Of a stretch of 42,420 nt of DNA, positions 1-8,448 are shown one piece after another. The DNA lies in assembly GCF_001700505.1 (NCBI RefSeq), contig NZ_MAPV01000015.1:1-42420 (forward strand), written 5' to 3'. The notes under the pieces are model-generated. The model was given only the letters and a program-made list of their open reading frames with translations, did no database searches and was not told the DNA's origin. Source of the DNA: Streptomyces mutomycini (GTDB lineage: Bacteria > Actinomycetota > Actinomycetes > Streptomycetales > Streptomycetaceae). Both the position numbers and the translations under genes were made by a program. Every line of letters begins with the position of its first letter. Position 1 is the stretch's first letter.

Positions 1-46
1 CGCCCCCGAGGCCGCACCGGAAGGGTCCGGTGCGGCCTCGGGGGCG
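1..46 (-). terminator. Perfect 20-bp hairpin terminator
   Basis: Positions 1-20 and 27-46 are exact reverse complements around a 6-nt loop (AAGGGT). The hairpin lies 12 bp beyond the stop codon of the minus-strand DUF2510 gene, so it is its likely terminator. There is no T-tract on either side, which is common for Streptomyces hairpin terminators. Confidence 0.8.
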
Positions 47-58
47 TGATCGGGTGCC

Positions 59-949
59 TCAGGCGGTCTCGCCGGTACCGGAGCCGGCTCCCTCCGCCTT
101 CTTGATGCCCTTGGTGATGTCGTCCAGGACCGAGAGTTCGGGAGCCTCGGCGTTGATGTCGAAGCCGGAACGGACAACCACCAGCATGTCCTTGGCGTTG
201 GGGGAGGGGAACGCGAGCGACTCGACGTATCCGTCGTCGCCGTCCTTCGTCACCACCTTCCAGCGCACCAGGTAGCCCTTCTGCCCGGCGACCGTCACCG
301 CCTCGGACTTGAGCTCCTCGTGCGACGTGATGCCGCCGTAGACCTTCTCGCCGTACGACTCCTCGGCGTTCGTCCTGATGTCGGCCTCCGCGGCGGCCCT
401 CGCCGTGGTCGCCTCGATCTCCAGGGCCTGAGCCGGTGCGGAGGACACTCCTGCGCGCACACACTTCTCGGCCTCGTCGCCCGGGCAGGCGTGCTCGCCG
501 GTCGACACCCCGGCGCCGATCGGCCCGGACTGACCGGTCCAGCCGTCGGGTACGGGGATGCTGATCCCGCTGGCCAGGTCGGTGGCGTAGCCCTCCTCCG
601 TCTGCGGCATCTGCTGTTCGGGGCTCCGGCTCCCGCCGCCGTCCTGCCCGCCGCCGTCCGGCGCGCCGGGGAGCCGAGGGCTTTCTGAGGGTGCGGGCGC
701 CGAGGCCGCGGAGTCGGCGCCGTCGCCCGAACTGTCGCCCAGCATGTACGCGCCGCCACCGACGGCAGCGAGTGCGACGACGCCGGCGGCGATGCCCGCG
801 CCGATGCGTACGCGACGGCGCCGGACCGTCGCGGGAGGTATCCGGAGCTGGTCGGTCCAGCGGCTCCCGTCCCACCAGCGTTCCTGGAGGGGGCCGATTC
901 CTGTGTGCCCGGGGTCTGGATGCCAGCCGGGCGGGGTCGTCTGGGTCAC
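59..949 (-). CDS. DUF2510 domain membrane-anchored protein
   Basis: The 296-aa protein opens with a DUF2510 module, PGWHPDPG...RWWDGSRWTDQ (residues about 7-34), a short tryptophan-rich domain common at the N-terminus of actinobacterial membrane proteins. An arginine-rich stretch and one transmembrane helix (about residues 48-72) follow, then a Gly/Ser/Pro-rich linker and an extracellular domain of about 190 residues containing two cysteines. The start is GTG. The protein is probably type II, with the DUF2510 part in the cytoplasm. The extracellular domain is not recognised; its C-terminal half is lipoprotein-like in style. It is monocistronic, with a TATACGAT-like -10 about 35 bp upstream and a hairpin terminator downstream. 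The function is unknown. Confidence 0.85.
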   Translation of the reverse strand: MTQTTPPGWHPDPGHTGIGPLQERWWDGSRWTDQLRIPPATVRRRRVRIGAGIAAGVVALAAVGGGAYMLGDSSGDGADSAASAPAPSESPRLPGAPDGGGQDGGGSRSPEQQMPQTEEGYATDLASGISIPVPDGWTGQSGPIGAGVSTGEHACPGDEAEKCVRAGVSSAPAQALEIEATTARAAAEADIRTNAEESYGEKVYGGITSHEELKSEAVTVAGQKGYLVRWKVVTKDGDDGYVESLAFPSPNAKDMLVVVRSGFDINAEAPELSVLDDITKGIKKAEGAGSGTGETA

Positions 950-1157
950 AGGAGCACCGTAGGCGCACCGGGTGAGAATCGTATAAACGCACTGCGTGGT
1001 CGTAGTCGCGTCCCCGGGAGGCCGTGGCCGCAGCGGTCATTCGCATGTCCTCGGGCGCAACTCCATGCGCTGCCGGACGTGTTCCGTGCCCGCGACTTCC
1101 GGCGGCCGGCACGCTCCGTCGCACCGACCTCGCGGCGGGGCGGCGGTCGCGGTCCTC

Positions 1158-1829
1158 CTACGGCTCGATCAGCCCGGCCCGGATCGCGTAGCGGGTGAGT
1201 TCCAAGCGGTCGCGGAGCCCCAGTTTCTGCAGCAGATTGGCCCGGTGACGCTCGACCGTCTTGACGCTGATCACGAGCATGCCCGCGATCTCCTTCGACG
1301 AGTGGCCCTCGGCGACCAGCTTGAGGATCTCCTCCTCGCGCTCGGTGATCGCCCGGTCAGGGACGTCGCCGCCGTCCTTCACCCGGTCCAGGTAGTTCCG
1401 GATGAGGGCTGTGACGGCGCCCGGGTAGAGGAACGGTTCGTCCCGCATGGCCGCACGGCACGCCTCGACGAGATCCCGGTCGGCGACGGACTTCAGGACG
1501 AAGCCCGAGGCGCCGGCCTTCAGCGCCTCGAAGAAGTACTGCTCGTTGTCGTACATGGTGAGCATCAGGATGCGCAGCTCCGGCATGACCCGGGAAAGCT
1601 CGCGGGCCGCCTGAAGGCCCGTCAGGCGCGGCATCGCGATGTCGAGGACGGCAAGGTCGGGCCGCTCGGCGCGCGCCATCTCGATGGCCTCGGCGCCGTC
1701 GCCCGCCTCGGCGACGACCTGGAGGTCCGGTTCGCCGTCGAGGATCAGCCGTACGCCCCGGCGGACCAGGGCGTGGTCATCGGCGAGCAGGATGCGGGTC
1801 TTCCCCGGTGCGTAGGGCGAGTGAGGCAT
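1158..1829 (-). CDS. NarL/FixJ-family response regulator
   Basis: The 223-aa protein has a receiver domain (residues about 11-127) with acidic pair D17-D18, phosphoacceptor D63 in AVLDIAMP and the conserved lysine in FVLKS. A LuxR-type helix-turn-helix follows (about 155-220), beginning ITEREEEILKLVAEG and containing SSKEIAGMLVISVKTVERH. The gene lies 2 bp downstream of the histidine kinase and is co-transcribed with it, so the two form a two-component pair. The stimulus cannot be read from sequence. There is no adjacent transporter or obvious target on the same strand. Full length for the family. Confidence 0.95.
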   Translation of the reverse strand: MPHSPYAPGKTRILLADDHALVRRGVRLILDGEPDLQVVAEAGDGAEAIEMARAERPDLAVLDIAMPRLTGLQAARELSRVMPELRILMLTMYDNEQYFFEALKAGASGFVLKSVADRDLVEACRAAMRDEPFLYPGAVTALIRNYLDRVKDGGDVPDRAITEREEEILKLVAEGHSSKEIAGMLVISVKTVERHRANLLQKLGLRDRLELTRYAIRAGLIEP

Positions 1830-1831
1830 GG

Positions 1832-2785
1832 TCAGGAGCTTCCGTTCCGTACGGGCACGTCGAGGCGTACGTCGGTGCCGCCCGTCGCACCGCTACCGAG
1901 AGTGAGCGTGGCGCCGATGAGGAGGGCGCGTTCACGCATGCCGCGCAGACCCGCGCCCTCGGTGGCGTCCCCGAGGCCCCGGCCGTCGTCACGGATACGC
2001 AGCTCCACCCCGTCGGGGCTGCCGCGCAGGGAGAGTTCGAGCAGGGTGGCCCGGGCGTGGCGGACGGTGTTCGTGACCGCTTCCTGGGCGATGCGGTAGA
2101 CGACGAGCTCGGCCTCCTCGCCGAGCGGCGGCAGGTCCTTCTCCATCCGGCGTCTGATCGTCAGCCCCTTCGGTGTCGGTGTCTCGGTGGTCAGCGCGGT
2201 CAGGGCGCTGACCAGCCCCAGCTCCTCCAGCACCCCGGGACGCAGCCGGCGCGCGATGCGGCGGATCTCGTCGAGACTGCCGCGGGTGATCTCCTGGACC
2301 TGGGCGAGCTCCTCGCGCAGGGGCTCCGGGGCGTGACCGGTGACCCGCTTCAGCTCCAGCAGGACCGCGGTCAGGGTCTGGCCCACCTCGTCGTGCAACT
2401 CCTGTGCCACCCTGCGCCGTTCGGCCTCCTGGGCACCGAGAGCCCGGGCGCTGCTGGTCGCGCGTTCGGCCTCCAGCCGGTCGAGCATGCTGTTGAACGT
2501 CTCGATCAGGGCCGCGACCTCCCCCTCACCGGAGACCTCCAGGCGCGGCCGCGGACTCAGCAGGTCTGTGGTCGTCATCGCGCGGGTGACCCGTTGCAGC
2601 GGTGCGAGGCCCAGGCGCAGGAGCAGCGCGTTCGCACCGAGCATCAGGGCCATGCCGCCGGCCAGGATCAGGGCCTCGGTCAGTACCACCGGGGCGGACA
2701 CGGTGATCGGGCCGAGCAGGAGCAGGGCCCCGGCGGCGACCAGCACCGCGGCGTTGAGCAGGAAGATGCGCCAGAACAGGGACAA
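1832..2785 (-). CDS. Sensor histidine kinase (HisKA_3 type)
   Basis: The 317-aa protein has two N-terminal membrane helices (residues about 5-28 and 34-58) with almost no extracytoplasmic loop. A HAMP linker (about 58-110) and a HisKA_3 dimerisation domain follow, with phospho-acceptor H131 in QELHDEVGQTL. The HATPase domain has an N-box (EAVTNTVRHA) and G1 box (RDDGRGLG). The nearly absent sensor loop suggests intramembrane sensing or sensing through a partner. The start is TTG, supported by AAGGAGG about 10 bp upstream. It forms an operon with the response regulator immediately downstream. The layout resembles cell-envelope-sensing kinases, but that is inference. Confidence 0.93.
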   Translation of the reverse strand: MSLFWRIFLLNAAVLVAAGALLLLGPITVSAPVVLTEALILAGGMALMLGANALLLRLGLAPLQRVTRAMTTTDLLSPRPRLEVSGEGEVAALIETFNSMLDRLEAERATSSARALGAQEAERRRVAQELHDEVGQTLTAVLLELKRVTGHAPEPLREELAQVQEITRGSLDEIRRIARRLRPGVLEELGLVSALTALTTETPTPKGLTIRRRMEKDLPPLGEEAELVVYRIAQEAVTNTVRHARATLLELSLRGSPDGVELRIRDDGRGLGDATEGAGLRGMRERALLIGATLTLGSGATGGTDVRLDVPVRNGSS

Positions 2786-2986
2786 GACCGCACGGCCTCC
2801 TTGGGACGGGTACGACTGTCTCCACTATCGCCGGTCAGGGCACCGCGCGTCGTCGCTCCCGGTCCGCGGCCCCGTCTGCATGGCGGACCCCCTGGAAAAT
2901 GGGTGTCAGCCCCGATGTCCGGCGACCCCCGCCCCCGCCGACCATGGAGTCGGACCGAAAGAGTTCCGATTCGGGAGGGAGCCACC

Positions 2987-3262
2987 ATGCCCCACTACGA
3001 CGAGCGGCTGCGCGGCATCGAGGACCGGCTCGGCGATGACCGCTCCGAACGCGCCGACGACCCGGACCGGGGCGCTCCGCGTGAACACCGCCCCGGCCCG
3101 GCATGGCTGTGTCTCACCGTCGGAGTGGTCGGCCTGGTGACCGGCATCGTCATCGGTCACGGTCTCCTCATCGCCGCCGGGCTGGTCGTGGCCGGGATGG
3201 CGGGACAGCTCCTCGACCCGCAGCGGAGCAGGCGACGGGGCGGCGTGCCGCGTCCCCGCTGA
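2987..3262 (+). CDS. Small membrane protein, DUF3040-like
   Basis: The 91-aa protein starts at ATG 2987, chosen because of GGGAGGGA about 6 bp upstream. The N-terminal half is charged (RLRGIEDRLGDDRSER), followed by two closely packed hydrophobic helices (residues about 40-75) and a basic tail. This layout resembles the actinobacterial DUF3040 family, though the match is by eye only. It is transcribed divergently from the histidine kinase, with about 200 bp between them. No function can be assigned. Confidence 0.7.
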   Translation: MPHYDERLRGIEDRLGDDRSERADDPDRGAPREHRPGPAWLCLTVGVVGLVTGIVIGHGLLIAAGLVVAGMAGQLLDPQRSRRRGGVPRPR

Positions 3263-3276
3263 GCCACCCCGGGCTT

Positions 3277-3287
3277 TGGTCCGACCA
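3277..3287. promoter_or_regulatory. FadR-type operator upstream of the lut regulator
   Basis: TGGTCCGACCA is a perfect inverted repeat with a single central base, matching the TGGTNNNACCA pattern bound by FadR-subfamily GntR regulators. It lies 57 bp before the start of the GntR gene. The same half-sites recur before lutA (4233-4243), so the regulator probably represses both itself and the operon. Confidence 0.8.
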
Positions 3288-3343
3288 CATGTCCTGTGTG
3301 ACATAGTCGGGTCATGTGTATCGCCCGGAACAGGGAGTAGCGG

Positions 3344-4075
3344 ATGCCCGTCGAGTGGCAACCCGTACGGCAGTCCCGCACCCACGAGCTCGTGCTCCAG
3401 ACCATCGAGGAGCGGGTCTTCGCCGGAGAGCTCAAGGCAGGCGACCGCCTGCCGCCCGAGCGGGAGCTCGCACCGGTGCTCGGCGTCAGCCGGTCGGCCC
3501 TGCGCGAGGCGCTGAGGGTGCTGGAGACCATCGGTGTCCTGGTCGCCCAGCCAGGCAGGGGCCCTGATTCCGGGGCGCGCATCGTGCGCAACCCGGACGA
3601 CGCGCTCGGGCGTCTGCTGCGCCTGCACTTCGCGCTCGGCAGTTACAGCCTGCACGACGTGCTCGAGGCGCGTGTCGTCCTGGAGAGGTCCAGCTGGGAG
3701 GCCGCCGCGCGGCATGCCCGGGCCGAGGACCTCGACGCGGCGGGGGAGCTCGTCCGGCGCATGGGGGAGCCGGATGTGGGTGTTGCCGAATTCAACGACC
3801 TCGACACACGCTTCCACGTCCTGATCGCCGGAAGCTCGGGCAACGCGCTGACCTCGACGCTCACGTCAGCGGTACGCGAATCCGTCCGCCCGCTCATCCT
3901 GCGCGCACTGGAAGAGACCGACGACTGGCCGGCGACGGCGGGCGCGCTCAACGCCCAGCACGCGCGGCTGCTGGAGCTGGTGCGCGAGGGGCGGGGCGGC
4001 GAGGCGGCGGACCTGGTCGAGGAACACATCCGTGGTCTGCACGGCACGCTGGTCGACGGGAACGACGCCCCGTAG
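3344..4075 (+). CDS. FadR-family GntR regulator of lactate utilisation
   Basis: The 243-aa protein has a GntR winged helix-turn-helix at residues about 12-75 (RLPPERELAPVLGVSRSALREAL) and an all-helical FCD ligand-binding domain at about 95-230. ATG 3344 has AGGGAG upstream. It sits in the same direction as lutABC, about 190 bp away, and matching operators precede both units. This is the usual layout of LldR/LutR-type repressors released by L-lactate; lactate as effector is inferred from context. A very long palindrome separates it from lutA, so it is probably its own transcript. Confidence 0.92.
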   Translation: MPVEWQPVRQSRTHELVLQTIEERVFAGELKAGDRLPPERELAPVLGVSRSALREALRVLETIGVLVAQPGRGPDSGARIVRNPDDALGRLLRLHFALGSYSLHDVLEARVVLERSSWEAAARHARAEDLDAAGELVRRMGEPDVGVAEFNDLDTRFHVLIAGSSGNALTSTLTSAVRESVRPLILRALEETDDWPATAGALNAQHARLLELVREGRGGEAADLVEEHIRGLHGTLVDGNDAP

Positions 4076-4115
4076 GGGCGGAACGCCTGCCGCGGAACGG
4101 GAAGCGGACGGACAG

Positions 4116-4183
4116 GGACGAAGACGGAACGGCAGCGGGGGCGGTGCACGTGCACCGCCCCCGCTGCCGTTCCGTCTTCGTCC
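4116..4183. repeat. 68-bp perfect palindrome, likely terminator or cruciform
   Basis: Left arm 4116-4149 and right arm 4150-4183 are exact reverse complements with no spacer, centred on GTGCAC|GTGCAC. It begins 41 bp after the GntR stop and ends 47 bp before the lutA operator. It can act as a strong bidirectional terminator that insulates lutABC from the regulator. No T-tract follows. Confidence 0.9.
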
Positions 4184-4230
4184 ACCGGGCGTGGCGTGCC
4201 CGGAGGCTTCCCCACTCGGACTGAGGCTAG

Positions 4231-4245
4231 TATGGTCGGACCATA
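4231..4245. promoter_or_regulatory. FadR-type operator of lutABC
   Basis: TATGGTC-G-GACCATA is a perfect 7-bp inverted repeat around one base, containing the TGGTCNGACCA core also found before the GntR gene. It ends 20 bp before the lutA start and overlaps the probable -10/transcription-start region (TAGTATGGT), which fits repression. Confidence 0.85.
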
Positions 4246-4264
4246 AATTTCCCGAGGAGGCCCC

Positions 4265-5032
4265 ATGCGTATCGGACTCTTCGCCACCTGTCTGGGAGAC
4301 ACACTCTTCCCGGAGGTGGTGAAATCCACCGCGGTGCTGCTCGCCCGCCTCGGCCACGACGTGGTCTTCCCGCCGGACCAGACCTGCTGCGGCCAGATGC
4401 ACGTCAACACCGGCTACCAGCGTGAACCAGTCCCGCTGGTGCGTAACTTCGCCGAACAGTTCGGGGACTCCTCGATCGACGCGGTCGTCATGCCGTCCGG
4501 ATCGTGCGTCGGCTCGGTCCGCCATCAGCACGAGATCGTCGCCGAGCGCTACGGCGACGCCGCGCTGCGCGCCGGGGTCGCCACCGTCAAGGCCAAGACG
4601 TACGAGCTCTCCGAGCTCCTCGTGGACGTCCTCGGCGTCACCCGGGTCGGCGCGTACTTCCCGCACCGTGTCACCTACCACCCCACCTGCCACTCCCTCC
4701 GCATGCTCCGGGTCGGCGACAAGCCGCTGAAGCTCCTGCGCGCCGTCGAGGACATCGACCTGGTCGAGCTGCCCGAGGCCGACTCCTGCTGCGGCTTCGG
4801 CGGGACCTTCGCCGTCAAGAACGCCGAGACCTCCACCGCGATGCTCCAGGACAAGATGCGCAACATCTCCGGGACGAAGGCCGACGTGTGCTCCGCCGGG
4901 GACTCCTCCTGCCTGATGCACATCGGCGGCGGACTCTCCCGCATCAGGTCCGGCACGCGCACCCTGCACCTCGCCCAGATCCTCGGATCCACCCGCACCG
5001 CGCCGTACGCCCTGATGGAGGCCGCCCGATGA
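4265..5032 (+). CDS. lutA: Lactate utilisation protein LutA (CCG-domain oxidoreductase subunit)
   Basis: The 255-aa protein has two cysteine-rich CCG domains: the first with C41-C42-G, the second with C175-C176-G in DSCCGFGG. These domains bind Fe-S or heterodisulfide-type clusters in LutA/LldE and in GlpC/HdrB relatives. LutA, LutB and LutC together form the NAD-independent L-lactate dehydrogenase complex that oxidises lactate to pyruvate. The ATG has GAGGAGG 4 bp upstream. Its stop overlaps the lutB start (ATGA). The FadR-type operator lies immediately upstream. No lactate permease is seen in the operon. Confidence 0.95.
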   Translation: MRIGLFATCLGDTLFPEVVKSTAVLLARLGHDVVFPPDQTCCGQMHVNTGYQREPVPLVRNFAEQFGDSSIDAVVMPSGSCVGSVRHQHEIVAERYGDAALRAGVATVKAKTYELSELLVDVLGVTRVGAYFPHRVTYHPTCHSLRMLRVGDKPLKLLRAVEDIDLVELPEADSCCGFGGTFAVKNAETSTAMLQDKMRNISGTKADVCSAGDSSCLMHIGGGLSRIRSGTRTLHLAQILGSTRTAPYALMEAAR

Positions 5033-6573
5033 GCACGTTCCTCGGCATGCCCGCCGCCCCGCCCCGCTCCCCGTTCGGAACGGGAAACCTGCGAGGCGAC
5101 CGGACGTTCCCCGAGGCGGCCCACGGCGAACTCCGCAACGACCAACTGCGCCACAACCTCGGCAGGGCCACGCGCACCATCCGGACCAAGCGCCTGAACG
5201 TCACCGGCGAACTCCCCGACTGGGAACGGCTGCGCGACGCCGGATCGGCCGTCAAGACCGACACCATGAACCGGCTGCCCGAACTGCTGGAACAGCTGGA
5301 GCAAAAGGTCACCGAGCGCGGAGGCACCGTCCACTGGGCGCGCGACGGCGTCGAGGCCAACGAGATCGTCACCCGGCTGATCAGGGCGACCGGCAGCAGC
5401 GATGTCATCAAGGTCAAGTCGATGGCCACCCAGGAGATCGGCCTCAACGAGCACCTCGAAGCGGCCGGCATCACCCCGTACGAGACCGACCTGGCCGAGC
5501 TCATCGTGCAGCTCGCCGACGACAAGCCCTCGCACATCCTGGTGCCTGCGATCCACCGCAACCGCGACGAGATCCGGCAGATCTTCCTCGACGAGATCCC
5601 CGGCGTCGACCCGGATCTCGACAATGTGCCCGCCCACCTCGCCGCAGCGGCCCGCGCCTATCTGCGCGAGAAGTTCATGACGGCCAGGGTGGCCGTCTCC
5701 GGGGCCAACTTCGGCATCGCCGAGACCGGCACCCTCGCCGTGGTCGAGTCGGAGGGCAACGGCAGGATGTGCCTGACCCTGCCCGACACGCTCATCACCG
5801 TGATGGGCATCGAGAAGGTCCTGCCGCGCTACCAGGACCTTGAAGTCTTCCTCCAGTTGCTGCCACGCTCCTCGACCGGCGAGCGGATGAACCCGTACAC
5901 CTCGATGTGGACCGGTGTGACCCCCGGCGACGGACCGCAGGACTTCCATCTCATCCTGCTCGACAACGGCCGTACCGCCGCGCTCGCCGACACGATCGGC
6001 CGCGAGGCCCTCAACTGCATCCGCTGCTCGGCCTGCCTCAACGTCTGCCCGGTGTACGAACGCGCCGGCGGCCACGCGTACGGATCGACGTACCCCGGCC
6101 CGATCGGTGCGGTCCTCACCCCGCAGCTCGCCGGGATGCACGCGGCGAAGAACGATCCCAACAGCTCGCTGCCCTACGCCTCCAGCCTCTGCGGCGCCTG
6201 CTTCGACGCCTGCCCGGTGAAGATCGACATCCCCTCGATGCTCGTGGAACTGCGCCATCAGCACACCGAACAGTCCGGCACCACGGTGGAGAAGCTCGCC
6301 ATGAAGGCCGCGGCCGGAGTGATGGGCAAGCCGAAGCTCTTCACCGCGGCGCAGAAGGCGGCGTCCCTCGGCAGGGTCGTCGGGGGACGAGACGGCACGA
6401 TCTCGCGTCTGCCCGCCCCGCTCAGCGGCTGGAGCGACAGCCGCGACACCGCAGCCCCGCCCAAGCAGTCCTTCCGCTCCTGGCTGGCCTCGGCCGAAGG
6501 GGCGGAGACGATGCGGGCAGCGGCCGACGAGGGCGCCCGGCTCACGGCCGAGACCCCCGAGGAGGACCAGTGA
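5029..6573 (+). CDS. lutB: Iron-sulfur lactate utilisation protein LutB
   Basis: The 514-aa protein is the LutB/LldF ferredoxin-type subunit. The N-terminal two thirds form the LUD domain (NFGIAETGTLAVVESEGNG). Two [4Fe-4S] motifs follow: CIRCSACLNVCPVY (about residue 330) and CGACFDACPVKID (about residue 388). A C-terminal region completes it. The ATG overlaps the lutA stop by 4 bp, indicating translational coupling, and its own stop overlaps the GTG of lutC. Length and motif order are normal for the family. Confidence 0.95.
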   Translation: MSTFLGMPAAPPRSPFGTGNLRGDRTFPEAAHGELRNDQLRHNLGRATRTIRTKRLNVTGELPDWERLRDAGSAVKTDTMNRLPELLEQLEQKVTERGGTVHWARDGVEANEIVTRLIRATGSSDVIKVKSMATQEIGLNEHLEAAGITPYETDLAELIVQLADDKPSHILVPAIHRNRDEIRQIFLDEIPGVDPDLDNVPAHLAAAARAYLREKFMTARVAVSGANFGIAETGTLAVVESEGNGRMCLTLPDTLITVMGIEKVLPRYQDLEVFLQLLPRSSTGERMNPYTSMWTGVTPGDGPQDFHLILLDNGRTAALADTIGREALNCIRCSACLNVCPVYERAGGHAYGSTYPGPIGAVLTPQLAGMHAAKNDPNSSLPYASSLCGACFDACPVKIDIPSMLVELRHQHTEQSGTTVEKLAMKAAAGVMGKPKLFTAAQKAASLGRVVGGRDGTISRLPAPLSGWSDSRDTAAPPKQSFRSWLASAEGAETMRAAADEGARLTAETPEEDQ

Positions 6574-7211
6574 CCACCTCTCCCACCGCGCGCGACACGG
6601 TGCTCGGCCGGATCAGGGACGCCCTGGCCCTCGCACCCACCCCCGAGGTCACGGTCCCCCGCGCCTACCGCACCGGCCGCACCCTCCCGGACGGCGAACG
6701 CCTCGCGCTTCTGACCGACCGGCTCGTCGACTACAAGGCACAGGTCCACCCCTGCACCGGGGACGACACGGCCGAGGTGATCGCCGAGGTCCTGCGCGAG
6801 CGCGGAGCCCGGCGCATCGGCGTCCCGGACGGGCTGGACGAACAGTGGCTCACCGCCTACGACGGCGAGGTCCAGCGGGACTCGGCGGACATCCCCGCAC
6901 CGAGCCTCGACGCGCTGGACGGCGTGGTGACGGCCTCCGCCGTCAGCTGTGCCGAGACCGGCACGATCTTCCTGGACGGATCACCGGACCAGGGCCGGCG
7001 CGCCCTGTCCCTCGTCCCCGACCTGCACGTCTGCGTCGTCGACCTGTCCTCGGTGGTGGCAGGTGTCCCGGAGGCGGTTGCCCGGCTGGTGCCCGAGAGG
7101 CCGACGACCCTGATCAGCGGACCGTCGGCCACGTCCGACATCGAACTGGAGCGGGTGGAAGGCGTCCACGGGCCCCGCGACCTCGTCGTGGTGATCCGGA
7201 CCGATGCCTAG
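6570..7211 (+). CDS. lutC: Lactate utilisation protein LutC
   Basis: The 213-aa LUD-domain protein carries the family signatures VSCAETGTIFLDG and ISGPSATSDIELERVEGVHGP. It starts at a GTG that overlaps the lutB stop (GTGA), so all three lut genes are translationally coupled. It is the third subunit of the LutABC complex; its precise biochemical role is unsettled. The C-terminus is complete. An inverted repeat downstream probably ends the transcript. Confidence 0.94.
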   Translation: MTTSPTARDTVLGRIRDALALAPTPEVTVPRAYRTGRTLPDGERLALLTDRLVDYKAQVHPCTGDDTAEVIAEVLRERGARRIGVPDGLDEQWLTAYDGEVQRDSADIPAPSLDALDGVVTASAVSCAETGTIFLDGSPDQGRRALSLVPDLHVCVVDLSSVVAGVPEAVARLVPERPTTLISGPSATSDIELERVEGVHGPRDLVVVIRTDA

Positions 7212-7223
7212 CCAGGACCTCGC

Positions 7224-7284
7224 GTTCGGATCATGCTGGGCTCGCGGGGCCTGCCCCCGCTCCCTGATCCAGCCTGATCCGAAC
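7224..7284 (+). terminator. Inverted repeat terminating lutABC
   Basis: GTTCGGATCA (7224-7233) pairs exactly with TGATCCGAAC (7275-7284), and additional pairing is possible inside. It begins 12 bp past the lutC stop. The intervening 41 nt is long for a simple hairpin, so confidence is moderate. Confidence 0.55.
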
Positions 7285-7308
7285 GAAAGACCCTGGACGG
7301 GTGCCCGA

Positions 7309-7343
7309 CCCTGGTGCCCGTGCCCCCCTCGCGGGCACCAGGG
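7309..7343 (-). terminator. Hairpin terminator of the fascin-like gene
   Basis: CCCTGGTGCCCG (7309-7320) and CGGGCACCAGGG (7332-7343) form a perfect 12-bp stem with an 11-nt loop. It lies just past the stop of the minus-strand gene at 7356. It could also stop readthrough from the lut operon. Confidence 0.75.
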
Positions 7344-7355
7344 GCCGGCCGTGCG

Positions 7356-8030
7356 TCAGGCGCCGATGTCGTAGAGGGTGAACTCTTCCCAGGAACCGGT
7401 GATCTCGGTCGAACGGGCGCGCAGCGCGTACTGGAGCGATCCGCTATAGCCGTTCTCCATGGCGACGAAGAGCCCGTTCAGGGTGGACTGGAGCGCCCAG
7501 CGGTCGAGCTGCTCGTTGTAGTACAGGACGAACCGCTCCCAGCCGCCCGCACTCGTGGAACGGGCGCGCAGCACGTTCTGCGCCGTGCCCGTGTAGTTCT
7601 TCTCCACCGCCACGTAACGGTTGTTCGCCAGTGACTTCAAGGCGTACGTCTCGGAAGCCTCGTCCCACTCGAAGGCAAAGCCCTCCCAGGCGCCGCCCAC
7701 TTCGGCGGAACGGGCCCGCAGGACACCGGTGTTCGGGGCGGCGTAGTTCACCTCGGTCGCGGTGAACCGGCCGTTGCGGGCCGACTGCAGGGCCAGGAGC
7801 TCGGGTTCCACGGCCGCGGTGGAGGCCTCGTCACCGGTGGCCGACGGAGCCTGACGGGCGCCCGCCTCCCCGGTGATGCGGGTCAGGCCGGTGCCGTCCA
7901 CCGCCTCCCATCCGCTGGGTACGGCGGCCGGCCTGTCGGCCGCCGGTGCGGCCCCGGCCGCGGGCGAGGCCACCGCGGAAGCCGCAAGAACGGCACTCAG
8001 GGAAAGAAAAACTGACGTAATACGTCGCAC
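7356..8030 (-). CDS. Secreted fascin-like beta-trefoil protein
   Basis: The 224-aa protein has a Sec signal peptide (RR, a hydrophobic core, then ASPAAGAAPA; cleavage about residue 28) and no membrane anchor. The mature part has three fascin-like repeats of about 50 residues, each with the pattern AL(Q/K)S..N..(F/Y).A.E..Y......LRARS......WE.F. This predicts a single beta-trefoil. Such domains bind carbohydrate or protein, and in bacteria often accompany secreted hydrolases, but no catalytic domain is attached here. The start is GTG, with GAGGA 6 bp upstream. It is monocistronic. A binding role at the cell surface or on a polymer is inference. Confidence 0.85.
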   Translation of the reverse strand: MRRITSVFLSLSAVLAASAVASPAAGAAPAADRPAAVPSGWEAVDGTGLTRITGEAGARQAPSATGDEASTAAVEPELLALQSARNGRFTATEVNYAAPNTGVLRARSAEVGGAWEGFAFEWDEASETYALKSLANNRYVAVEKNYTGTAQNVLRARSTSAGGWERFVLYYNEQLDRWALQSTLNGLFVAMENGYSGSLQYALRARSTEITGSWEEFTLYDIGA

Positions 8031-8448
8031 AGGTATTCCTCACTCGTCGTCAAAAGAATTCCGGGGCCTGGGAAACGGGTCCACGACGGCTTTCGGTCGC
8101 CTCGTCAGGAGAATCGCCGAATGAACGGCGGGTCCCGACGGGTGACGTCTGCTGTCAACCGGTTCCCGCGCATGGCTAGGCCGTCTCCGAATTCTTCACA
8201 CCCCCGAAGGCTGCGTTCCACGCCCCTCCCCGGGCGTTTCGGCAGTCGCTGCGCCAATGGGCGAAGCGGCCTCAGCGTATCTGTGTGAGCTGGGTTCCGG
8301 AAATGAATTGAGGAGATTCTGCGGGGTATTGGAAACGGTCTCACTGCATTACCGGTTCCGCAGTTCTCCGTTCATGCGGGTGACGCTCTCTGTTTCCGTG
8401 GCGAGCAGGCGTCCACCTTCCCGGCGCCTCGCGGTCCCTCGCACGAAA
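8031..8448. other. Intergenic region, no gene recognised
   Basis: This 418-bp stretch lies between the start of the fascin-like gene and the terminator of the DUF2264 operon. It must hold the promoter of the fascin-like gene. It is less GC-rich than its neighbours, and no convincing reading frame, RNA gene or repeat was found. Confidence 0.5.

Noticed and set aside
4204..4260. A riboswitch or attenuator before lutA
   Set aside because: The leader is too short; only an operator and a Shine-Dalgarno sequence are visible.
4504..5028. A longer lutB starting inside lutA
   Set aside because: The in-frame upstream part is arginine-rich out-of-frame lutA sequence; ATG 5029 gives the typical LutB start and a normal ATGA junction.
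8031..8448. Possible plus-strand small gene starting at 8257
   Set aside because: It overlaps the terminator and the end of the DUF2264 gene in an unfavourable frame and lacks a ribosome site.
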